Positions 15,765-21,983 of a DNA stretch of 21,983 nt are shown piece after piece. The notes below the pieces were generated by a model. That model had not been told where the DNA came from. It was given only the letters and a program-made list of their open reading frames with translations, and did no database searches. A program made the position numbers and the translations under genes. This DNA is from CAZAFD01 sp964484785. Lineage in GTDB: Bacteria > Pseudomonadota > Alphaproteobacteria > Rickettsiales > UBA1997. Numbering within the stretch: the first letter of the stretch is position 1; the number at the start of each line of letters is the position of its first letter. The stretch covers positions 1 to 21,983 of the forward strand of contig CAZAFD010000013.1 in the NCBI GenBank assembly GCA_964484785.1, written 5' to 3'.

Positions 15765-16427
15765 TTAATATCTTTTATATTCATGAATTCCTTGCATAAC
15801 AACGTCAAAAATAGCTAATTTGCCCTTATTTATGTCGTTATTATCCATATAATAAATATCTGCTGTAAGCATTCTACGTTCCTGTTTTGTATAAGATAAA
15901 TAAATAGGATCAGAATCATTAAGTGGATGACTTTGAAAATAAAATTCAGTTTCTATAACACCAAATTTATCGTGATAAACAATCAAGTTTATATGCGGAG
16001 CTCTATCATCATAAAACCCAGGAAAAATCGTAATGAATTCGTATCTACCTAAATTATCTGTGACTGCCTCTCCAGACATAATGAAATTCGGATCTCTAAA
16101 ACTGTCGTATTCGCTCAGCAAATCTTGATATTTACCAGCAGCATTTGTTTGCCATATTTTAATTCTTGCGTTTGAAATAGGAACACCAAAAACATCTGTC
16201 ACAATACCTTTAATGTACAGAGGCTCTCCTATAGCTTTTTTGAATGATCCAGCTTTACGCGTTAAATTGTTACTCTTTGCAAAAACATCAGGTTTTGTAA
16301 GATTATCTACAATAGCGACACTAGGAGTTTGTTCTAGTGGTCTAAACATATCTATAGCCTTTTCATCAGCAAAACAACCGCATATAAAGCAAAAATTTAA
16401 AACTATATAGGCAATAGACTTCATCAT
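15765..16427 (-). CDS. Exported intradiol-dioxygenase-like protein with an altered metal site
   Basis: The 220-residue protein has an N-terminal export signal: either a lipobox-like ICGC (Cys18) or a type I site after CFA at 20. A domain similar to intradiol (catechol/protocatechuate-type) dioxygenases follows. It includes the GXVTDXXGXPISNARIKIWQTNAAGKY strand region (split here across about 74-100), DPNF near 112, a TDNLGRYEF strand, and PGFYDDRAPHIN. Mapped on known enzymes, the iron ligands would be Tyr100, Tyr139, His145, and a second His two residues later. That position is Asn147, so the classic Tyr2-His2 iron site is incomplete. It may bind another metal or be a non-enzymatic domain. 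It starts 1 base after the phosphatase gene stop. Two adjacent ATGs are possible starts. Confidence 0.75.
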   Translation of the reverse strand: MMKSIAYIVLNFCFICGCFADEKAIDMFRPLEQTPSVAIVDNLTKPDVFAKSNNLTRKAGSFKKAIGEPLYIKGIVTDVFGVPISNARIKIWQTNAAGKYQDLLSEYDSFRDPNFIMSGEAVTDNLGRYEFITIFPGFYDDRAPHINLIVYHDKFGVIETEFYFQSHPLNDSDPIYLSYTKQERRMLTADIYYMDNNDINKGKLAIFDVVMQGIHEYKRY

Positions 16428-16428
16428 A

Positions 16429-17232
16429 TCACATTAATATATTCTTAATCTCACAAAAGTTAGCATCATTACATATTAAAAACAAATCATTTAATTTCCA
16501 ATTTTCGTTAAAAATATCATCATGTAAAGTTCTAACTGCTGTATTATCAGAAATGCGTCTACAAACAAAACCAGCATTGTATAAAATTGGTAAAGAGGCC
16601 GTTATATCCCAAAGACTCATAGCTCTGCTTAAAAAAGTACCAACACTTTTGTTTATTAAAGTATAAAAAGCAGAAACATATGAAGAATAAAAATCCAAAA
16701 CTACAAACTTACTTGGATCATAATTCCCTATTTTATGAGCCATAATAATAGACTTATTATTCAAATCGTGTTCTTTAGAATAAATAACATTTCTGGTTTC
16801 ATGCTCTGTAAAAGCATTTTTCACATAAAACGATTTCTCTCCATCAGTGTAAAGCAAATCTCCAAATGCTGGAAGATATATCACTCCTAGATATGGTTTA
16901 AAATTCTTATATAAACTAACAGCCACCGCCCACGTAGGAAATCCAGAAAAATACGTAGTTGTACCATCAATAGGATCTATTGTCCATAAGTATTCTATAT
17001 TAGAATTAAACAACTGATCTTTGGATGTTAAATTTTCCTCATCCAACAACTGGTAATTTGGTAAGGCTAAAAACTTTTCTATTTTCTGCCTAAATAATCC
17101 ACTGAGCATTATATCTACATTGGTAACAATGGAGCTATCTTTCTTTATTTTTTTTACTAACTTATCTTGAGTTGACAAAGCCAAAATTCCGGCTTCACGG
17201 ACAAAATTAAACATAATATCCAAATATTCCAT
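16429..17232 (-). CDS. Inositol monophosphatase-family phosphatase
   Basis: The roughly 267-residue protein has the metal-dependent sugar/inositol phosphatase signatures: the DEEN ligand motif near residue 65, WTIDPIDGTTTY near 84-94 with both aspartates, and SLWDITAS near 207 with the third aspartate. Substrates in this family include inositol 1-phosphate, 3'-phosphoadenosine phosphate (CysQ) and histidinol phosphate; I cannot choose between them. The ATG at 17232 overlaps the rnpA stop as TGATG, so it is translationally coupled. A GTG three bases earlier could also serve. It lies in the glmU-rnpA operon, which does not reveal the substrate. Confidence 0.85.
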   Translation of the reverse strand: MEYLDIMFNFVREAGILALSTQDKLVKKIKKDSSIVTNVDIMLSGLFRQKIEKFLALPNYQLLDEENLTSKDQLFNSNIEYLWTIDPIDGTTTYFSGFPTWAVAVSLYKNFKPYLGVIYLPAFGDLLYTDGEKSFYVKNAFTEHETRNVIYSKEHDLNNKSIIMAHKIGNYDPSKFVVLDFYSSYVSAFYTLINKSVGTFLSRAMSLWDITASLPILYNAGFVCRRISDNTAVRTLHDDIFNENWKLNDLFLICNDANFCEIKNILM

Positions 17233-17618
17233 CACTGATACCTTTTTTCTTTATCAAGCCTAGTAAGTAATTCTAGCAGATTTAGTTTTATTTGGTCGAA
17301 AGTAAAATTCAATAACGATTTCCTAACAATAATTTCATAATCATACCCAGATCTAACTAAATCATGGTGATCTCTGCAAACAATTTTAAAAACCTCTCTT
17401 AAAATACGCTTCATCTTATTACGTATAACAGCTTTCTTACTAATTTTTTTAGTTATACATAACCCTAAACGTACAATTTTTACTTGTACATTTCTAGATA
17501 TAATATCTTGGTCCATCCTATCAAACAAAAGCATTAAAATATTATTTTTGACTGAATTACCAACTCCATTTTGTAATCTTACAAAATCATGTCTAGATTT
17601 TAGTGATAAAACGTACAT
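17232..17618 (-). CDS. rnpA: Ribonuclease P protein component
   Basis: RnpA is the protein cofactor that helps the RNase P RNA cut tRNA 5' leaders. The 128-residue protein has the family core: FVRLQNG near the N-terminus, RLGLCITKKI (about 50-59), the RNR-type signature AVIRNKMKRILREVF (about 64-78) and the late DYEIIVRKS strand. Its start overlaps the glmU stop by one base (TAATG) and its stop overlaps the next gene, so it is embedded in the operon. The usual upstream neighbour rpmH (ribosomal protein L34) is absent; the gene follows glmU instead. Confidence 0.92.
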   Translation of the reverse strand: MYVLSLKSRHDFVRLQNGVGNSVKNNILMLLFDRMDQDIISRNVQVKIVRLGLCITKKISKKAVIRNKMKRILREVFKIVCRDHHDLVRSGYDYEIIVRKSLLNFTFDQIKLNLLELLTRLDKEKRYQ

Positions 17619-18958
17619 TATTGATTTTTACTTAGTTTGTATTTGTATCTACTATATCCTTTAACTAAATTTTTTTGAGCAACTCTACTTATAGATAGTT
17701 CTCCTTCATTAATATTTTTGGTTATTACACTACCAGCTGCGGTCATACAATTATCTTGTGTTGTTATTGGAGCTATAAAAATAGTATTTGAACCAATAAA
17801 ATTACTATTCCCAATAACTGTTTTTGATTTCTTTACACCATCATAATTACACGTAATTGTACCAGCTCCTATATTCGTATTATTTCCAATCCTAGCATCG
17901 CCAACATAAGTAAGATGGTTAATTTTAGTAGAACTTCCAATTTCTGAATTTTTAATTTCTACAAAATTACCTATGCATGAATTTTCGCTAATAGATGTGT
18001 TTTTTCTAATTCTAGCAAATGGGCCAACCTTAACGTTATCATTTAAAACACACCCTTCGAGATAAGAAAAAGCTTTAACTGTAACATCATTTTTAATTTC
18101 GACGCCAGGCATAAAAACCACATTATTTTCTATTACTACATCAGATCCTATTTTTGTATCATAAGAAAAATAAACACTATTAGGATCTACCAAGGTAACG
18201 CCATTGTTCAAAAATTCTCGTCGTTTGTTGTTTTGGAATATTGCTTCAGCAGTAGCTAATTCTTCCCTTGAATTAATACCCATAACTTCATTTTCCTGTA
18301 CAACGATGTAATTGCATGTTAAATTTTGCTTTCTTGCGATCTCTACTATATCAGTCAAATAATATTCTCCACTAGCATTATTATTCGTCAATTTTGACAA
18401 AAACTCTGATAATAAGCCAGATTTAATCAACACAATACCAGCATTACACAATGTTATATTTCTCTCAGCTTCGGTAGCGTCTTTATATTCCGTTATTTTG
18501 TCTAACTCTTCCTCATTTTTAATAATAAACCTGCCATATTTCTTACTAGTATCACTAACATTAAAACCCAAAATAACTATAGCGCTTTGTTTTTCATCCA
18601 TAATTTGGATCATTTTATTGTAGGTGTTTAAATTAACCAAAGGAACATCTCCATACATCACTAAAACATTGTCGCTCTTATTTGCCATACAATCAAAACC
18701 TAATTTGGTTGCGCTGCCAGTACCGGTCCTATTATGTTGTATAGTTAAATCAATAGAATCACCAACACTACCCTTAATTTCCTGAAAATTATCTTCACTT
18801 ACTACTGCTACAACTTGTCTTGCTGTTAGCTGTAAGGCTGTGTTAATTACATGCTTAATCATTTCTAAATTACCAATCTTATGCAATAATTTAGAATATT
18901 TAGATTTCATTCTGACACCCTTACCAGCACCTAAAATTATTACTGATAAATTGTTCAT
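17618..18958 (-). CDS. glmU: Bifunctional UDP-N-acetylglucosamine synthesis enzyme
   Basis: GlmU acetylates glucosamine-1-phosphate and then uridylates it, giving UDP-GlcNAc for peptidoglycan and lipid A. The 446 residues are full length. The N-terminal uridyltransferase has GAGKGVRMKSKYSKLLHKIG (10-29), QHNRTGTG (74-81) and MYGDVPL with Asp104. The left-handed beta-helix C-terminal half carries INHLTYVGD with the acetyl-transfer His348, then GAGTITCNYDG. All key residues are present. It is the first gene of the operon and is driven by a strong promoter at 19052-19024. No clear Shine-Dalgarno precedes its ATG. Confidence 0.97.
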   Translation of the reverse strand: MNNLSVIILGAGKGVRMKSKYSKLLHKIGNLEMIKHVINTALQLTARQVVAVVSEDNFQEIKGSVGDSIDLTIQHNRTGTGSATKLGFDCMANKSDNVLVMYGDVPLVNLNTYNKMIQIMDEKQSAIVILGFNVSDTSKKYGRFIIKNEEELDKITEYKDATEAERNITLCNAGIVLIKSGLLSEFLSKLTNNNASGEYYLTDIVEIARKQNLTCNYIVVQENEVMGINSREELATAEAIFQNNKRREFLNNGVTLVDPNSVYFSYDTKIGSDVVIENNVVFMPGVEIKNDVTVKAFSYLEGCVLNDNVKVGPFARIRKNTSISENSCIGNFVEIKNSEIGSSTKINHLTYVGDARIGNNTNIGAGTITCNYDGVKKSKTVIGNSNFIGSNTIFIAPITTQDNCMTAAGSVITKNINEGELSISRVAQKNLVKGYSRYKYKLSKNQ

Positions 18959-18992
18959 AACATTTATTAAATTATTAAAACTCTTAAAGAAC

Positions 18993-19021
18993 TTGAAAAA
19001 GTTAATTCTTCAATTTAGTAT
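18993..19021 (+). promoter_or_regulatory. Predicted promoter of the membrane coiled-coil gene and rmuC
   Basis: -35 TTGAAA (18993-18998) and -10 TAGTAT (19016-19021) with a 17 bp spacer. The predicted start near 19028 falls within the -10 of the opposing glmU promoter. An AAAAGG Shine-Dalgarno lies just before the downstream ATG at 19068. Confidence 0.7.
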
Positions 19022-19023
19022 AC

Positions 19024-19052
19024 ACTATAAGTTATATTATTAATTTTTTCAA
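19024..19052 (-). promoter_or_regulatory. Predicted glmU operon promoter
   Basis: Minus-strand -35 TTGAAA (19052-19047) and -10 TATAGT (19029-19024) with a 17 bp spacer. The predicted start near 19017 falls within the -10 of the opposing promoter. Confidence 0.7.
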
Positions 19053-19067
19053 CACAAAAGGTTCTTT

Positions 19068-19925
19068 ATGGTTATCTATTTAATAGTTTTATTCATCCTA
19101 ATAGCAATACAAACCTGCTTAGAAATAAAACAAGATAATGTTCATATAGTGGACACAACAGAGGAAGTATCTAATAGTGATAACAATTCACTAAATACCA
19201 ATATAATAAATTTAAATGAAAAAATTAACACTTGTTTAAAAATCCTACAAGACGAGACTAACACTAATGTAATTTTTGAGAACAATATAAAAATTAAAGT
19301 TAATAATGATTTATTAAATAAAATCTTAGAACTATTAAATAGCTCAAATAACAATAATCTACAAAATGCTATAAACAAAGAAATAAATAAAAATTTTACA
19401 AAAATTGAGGCAAGTATAATAGATGCTTTTAATATCAAACTAAAAAATAATCAGGAAGATCTCATAAAATTAAAGGAACAAATTCTTACCGAAAAACAAG
19501 AACAAGAAGTTTTAATAGAAAAAAAGCAAGAACTAGCTCCTATAGATAACACATCTTTAGAACCAGCACAACCAGTAGAAAGCAATAATTTAGCATCAAA
19601 ACCACAAATTGAATCTCATGATGATTCTATAAAGGAAATTTCTATTAATAATTCAGCACAGCAATCCGATATTAGAGACACACAGGAAGTAACAATAGAG
19701 ACCAATACAATTACTCAAAAACCAAAGGCAACTACTGAATTATCTATAGAAGATTTTTTAAATGACACGGATTCTTTGCCTACACATATTGCAACAATTG
19801 AATCAACAAAAGAACCAGAAGAAAATAAGGAAGAATTAGAACTAAAAACAGACGATATAAAGGCAAAGGTAGATGAACTTAAAGAAAAATTACAAATAGA
19901 AAATCCTAAAGAGCCTCAAGAATAA
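19068..19925 (+). CDS. Unrecognised membrane-anchored coiled-coil protein coupled to rmuC
   Basis: I recognise no family. The 285 residues start with a membrane helix (about 3-19) with almost no residues before it. A long hydrophilic part rich in Asn, Lys, Glu and Ile follows. Helical coiled-coil segments lie at about 45-60, 75-165 and 258-280, separated by a low-complexity Pro/Ser/Thr/Gln region at about 165-225. It has its own promoter and a good Shine-Dalgarno. Only 6 bases separate it from rmuC, whose product also has an N-terminal membrane helix followed by coiled coils. A partner role with RmuC is therefore plausible but is inference. Its low complexity makes homology hard to judge. Confidence 0.7.
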   Translation: MVIYLIVLFILIAIQTCLEIKQDNVHIVDTTEEVSNSDNNSLNTNIINLNEKINTCLKILQDETNTNVIFENNIKIKVNNDLLNKILELLNSSNNNNLQNAINKEINKNFTKIEASIIDAFNIKLKNNQEDLIKLKEQILTEKQEQEVLIEKKQELAPIDNTSLEPAQPVESNNLASKPQIESHDDSIKEISINNSAQQSDIRDTQEVTIETNTITQKPKATTELSIEDFLNDTDSLPTHIATIESTKEPEENKEELELKTDDIKAKVDELKEKLQIENPKEPQE

Positions 19926-19931
19926 CACGCA

Positions 19932-21518
19932 ATGCCAATATATTTATTGTTAATAGCGTTATTGTCGTTAGTAATACCGACAATTGTTAGTTTTCTATTA
20001 TATAAACTACATAAGTATCATGAAGAAAATATACATCTTAGAGATATATATGATAGGTTATTATCCGAAAACAATAATCTTAAAAAAGAATCAGCAGAGA
20101 TCAATATAGCTCGCTATCAAATCAAGGAGCTAACACTAAGAGAACAGGAGTATAAAACCGAAAAACAGAATTATGCCGATAGAATACTAGATCTAGAAAA
20201 AGAAAAAGTTTTTCTGAACAATCAATTACAAACTTACAAGTTATATGAAGAAAAAAATATAAATCTAACACTAAAGGTAGAAGAACTCCAAAATGCTTTA
20301 CAAAAGAGCAAGGAAGAATCAAGGTTGGCATTTATAGATATTGTAAACAAGAAAGAGGAAGAATTATCAAAATTAAGAATAGAAAAAACTAAATTCGAAA
20401 ACCTTTATACAGCTGAAAAAGCAAGCCACGATAACATTAAAGATAGTATCAATACTTATGTGTTACACATAATGCAAAACAATGAAAAATTGATAAACGA
20501 AAATTTTGATAAAAAGAATAAGCAAAGCGAACAAAATATTACTAATATTACTAGTGTTCTAATTGATGATATAAAGAAAATAGTTGAAAAAGTAGCCAAT
20601 ATTGAGACAAAAAATAACAATACGGAAAAATTAGTAGATAATCTCAAAAATTCTCTACTCATACCACACAAGGCTGGTCATACCTCTGAAATTACTCTAG
20701 AAAATATTTTAATTAGCTCTGGTCTAAAAAAGAAATTATCGGAAAATGATATAGGTGATTTTATTATGCAAAATAGCATAAAATTAGATAATTTAAATGC
20801 CTTATTAAGGCCGGATGCAATAATTTACCTACCAAACAATAATTATTTAATAATAGATAGTAAAACATCTAGTCATTTTATCGAATTACAAAATGCTATA
20901 GAACAACAAAATATAATTGCAGAAAAAAATATAAAACAGAAAATTAAGGATAGAATAAATAAACACCTAAACGATTTAATACAAAAAGACTACACAAAAG
21001 CACTAACCGATTATCTAAAGTATAACAACACATATGAAACCGAACCAAATATAATGACTGTTTTATTTGTACAAACGGAAAAAATTTTAGAATTAATCAG
21101 AGAAATTGATCCAAAACTGGAGTCACGAGCTTTCCATGCTCAAATCCCAATTACCGGGCCTTTAGGACTAATAAACCTCCTAAACACAAGTAAATATTCC
21201 ATCCAAAAATATAAACAGGAAAAGAATATGAAAAAAATAAAGGATGAAATAATGAGTATGATGGATAATTTGTATACTATCTTTGAAAGAACTAACAAAA
21301 TGGGCAAAAAGTTAGCAGATTCTATGAGTTTTTATAATAGTTTAGCGACAACCTTTAACAGTAGTTTATTAAACCGTATAAGAAACATTTCTAAACTTGG
21401 TGCAGAGGGTAAAAAAGAGCTACCTAATAGATTAGATAAATATACGTTTGACAATGATATAATCGAAGGCGAGTTAAAAATCACACAACAGCACTCAGAA
21501 AAGCTTATAGAAGAATGA
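19932..21518 (+). CDS. rmuC: RmuC-family membrane-anchored nuclease-like protein
   Basis: The 528 residues follow the RmuC plan. There is a membrane helix at about 3-22, a long coiled coil to about 235, a GxxxE-type segment before ENILISSGL (about 249-264), and a PD-(D/E)XK-like core with LRPDAIIYLP (Asp295) and IIDSKTS (Asp309, Lys311). The C-terminal helical region has FHAQIPITGPLGLINLL, also conserved in the family. RmuC limits inversion-type recombination at short repeats and has been linked to control of foreign DNA. The predicted nuclease residues are intact. It shares a transcript with the upstream membrane coiled-coil gene and is convergent with the secretion gene. Confidence 0.93.
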   Translation: MPIYLLLIALLSLVIPTIVSFLLYKLHKYHEENIHLRDIYDRLLSENNNLKKESAEINIARYQIKELTLREQEYKTEKQNYADRILDLEKEKVFLNNQLQTYKLYEEKNINLTLKVEELQNALQKSKEESRLAFIDIVNKKEEELSKLRIEKTKFENLYTAEKASHDNIKDSINTYVLHIMQNNEKLINENFDKKNKQSEQNITNITSVLIDDIKKIVEKVANIETKNNNTEKLVDNLKNSLLIPHKAGHTSEITLENILISSGLKKKLSENDIGDFIMQNSIKLDNLNALLRPDAIIYLPNNNYLIIDSKTSSHFIELQNAIEQQNIIAEKNIKQKIKDRINKHLNDLIQKDYTKALTDYLKYNNTYETEPNIMTVLFVQTEKILELIREIDPKLESRAFHAQIPITGPLGLINLLNTSKYSIQKYKQEKNMKKIKDEIMSMMDNLYTIFERTNKMGKKLADSMSFYNSLATTFNSSLLNRIRNISKLGAEGKKELPNRLDKYTFDNDIIEGELKITQQHSEKLIEE

Positions 21519-21536
21519 TAACTGTTATCTTTTCTT
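21517..21536 (+). terminator. Weak possible terminator after rmuC
   Basis: GATAA-CTG-TTATC forms a 5-bp AT-rich stem with a 3-base loop overlapping the rmuC stop and is followed by a T-rich run. The stem is short, so this is only suggestive. Confidence 0.25.
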
Positions 21537-21575
21537 CACAAAAAAACTATTTTTGATAAGATTTAAAAATAAGAA

Positions 21576-21983
21576 TTACATCAAGTTAGCAAAGTTACCA
21601 TATATTGGACCAAATACACCAACAATAATCCAAATTAATAAACCACCCATTAGAATTAATATTGTTGGTTTCAATGAGGCTATAACCGACTCAATAGAGT
21701 CATTGATTTCCGTCTCATAGAAATAGTTAACATTTTTTAACGCTTCTTCCATATTACCTGTATCTTCACCAATCTTAAACATCCTAACAACTATAGGTAA
21801 AAAATATGAAGACTCTTGCATAGATTTGGAAATTGTGTATCCATTAGCTACCTTGTCCTTTAAAGTTAATATTTCTTTTTTAATTGCCTTATTTTTTATA
21901 ACCTTGTTAGTAATATCAATACACTCTAAAATCGGTATACCAGCAGAAAATGTAATACCAAAAAATTTTGCGAAACTGGATAA
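21576..21983 (-). CDS. GspF/PilC-type inner-membrane secretion or pilus assembly protein (C-terminal part)
   Basis: The open frame continues through the window edge, so only the last 135 residues are visible. They form one GspF domain: FAKFFGITFSAGIPILECID, then VANGYTISKSMQESSYFLP, VVRMFKIGEDTGNMEEAL, and a closing membrane segment PTILILMGGLLIWIIVGVFG. These are characteristic of the second GspF repeat. Such proteins are the inner-membrane core of type II secretion and type IV pilus systems and interact with the assembly ATPase. The window does not allow T2SS and pilus to be told apart. A methionine at 21821 is internal, not the start. Confidence 0.9.
   Translation of the reverse strand, partial: LSSFAKFFGITFSAGIPILECIDITNKVIKNKAIKKEILTLKDKVANGYTISKSMQESSYFLPIVVRMFKIGEDTGNMEEALKNVNYFYETEINDSIESVIASLKPTILILMGGLLIWIIVGVFGPIYGNFANLM

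Noticed and set aside
19142..20671. Minus-strand hydrophobic reading frames opposite the coiled-coil gene and rmuC
   Set aside because: They are reverse complements of Lys/Asn/Glu-rich coding sequence, which gives Phe/Leu/Ile-rich shadows; no starts or signals support them.
21576..21821. A complete small 81-residue gene at the right edge
   Set aside because: The frame continues upstream to the window edge with clear GspF-domain sequence, so the methionine at 21821 is internal to a larger gene.
1..21983. CRISPR arrays, insertion sequences, prophage or toxin-antitoxin pairs
   Set aside because: No regularly spaced repeats, transposase or phage motifs, or paired small toxin-antitoxin genes were seen on either strand.

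Overview
The window is strongly AT-rich, roughly 70% A+T by eye. It reads as chromosome of an alphaproteobacterium with a reduced, Rickettsiales- or Holosporales-like genome. The main pointers are a GapR/DUF2312 protein (a largely alphaproteobacterial family), a UvrA of alphaproteobacterial sequence type, and a PolB-like DEDDy exonuclease. A tRNA-Ala(TGC) gene also stands behind its own promoter instead of inside a 16S-Ile-Ala-23S operon. Lipid A genes are present, which argues against Anaplasmataceae. I cannot name the genus.

Layout. 1-224: 3'-truncated tRNA-Ala on the minus strand and a divergent promoter region. 225-2250 (+): a glutathione S-transferase-fold protein overlapping an EnvZ-type sensor histidine kinase. 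5431-2245 (-): uvrA overlapping gapR, tail to tail with the kinase. 5432-5762: the only long gene-free stretch, with divergent promoters. 5763-10999 (+): an envelope-centred run of an unknown Cys-containing secreted protein, fmt, lpxK, an LpxL-type acyltransferase and an AmiC-type amidase, partly with overlapping ends. 11070-11894 (+): PolB-like exonuclease. 12522-11917 (-): unknown secreted acidic protein. 12733-12659 (-): tRNA-Gln(TTG) with encoded CCA. 12888-15182 (+): three consecutive lipoproteins (COG3014-like, YcfL-like, LpoB-like). A bidirectional terminator follows at about 15253-15284. 18958-15334 (-): tightly packed operon glmU, rnpA, inositol-monophosphatase-family gene, exported intradiol-dioxygenase-like gene, ndk. 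19068-21518 (+): a membrane-anchored coiled-coil protein coupled to rmuC. 21983-21576 (-): C-terminal part of a GspF/PilC-type inner-membrane secretion protein, cut by the window edge.

How it fits together. Much of the window serves the cell envelope: GlmU makes UDP-GlcNAc for peptidoglycan and lipid A, LpxK and LpxL finish lipid A, the amidase cuts septal peptidoglycan, and the LpoB-type cluster probably regulates a peptidoglycan synthase from the outer membrane. DNA maintenance is the second theme: UvrA, GapR, RmuC and the PolB-like exonuclease.

No mobile element, CRISPR array, prophage or obvious defence island is visible. The points most worth a second look are a mirror-symmetric pair of promoters between glmU and the rmuC unit, the LpoB-type lipoprotein trio, an intradiol-dioxygenase-like protein whose second His ligand is Asn, the rmuC-coupled membrane coiled-coil protein, and two unrecognised exported proteins.
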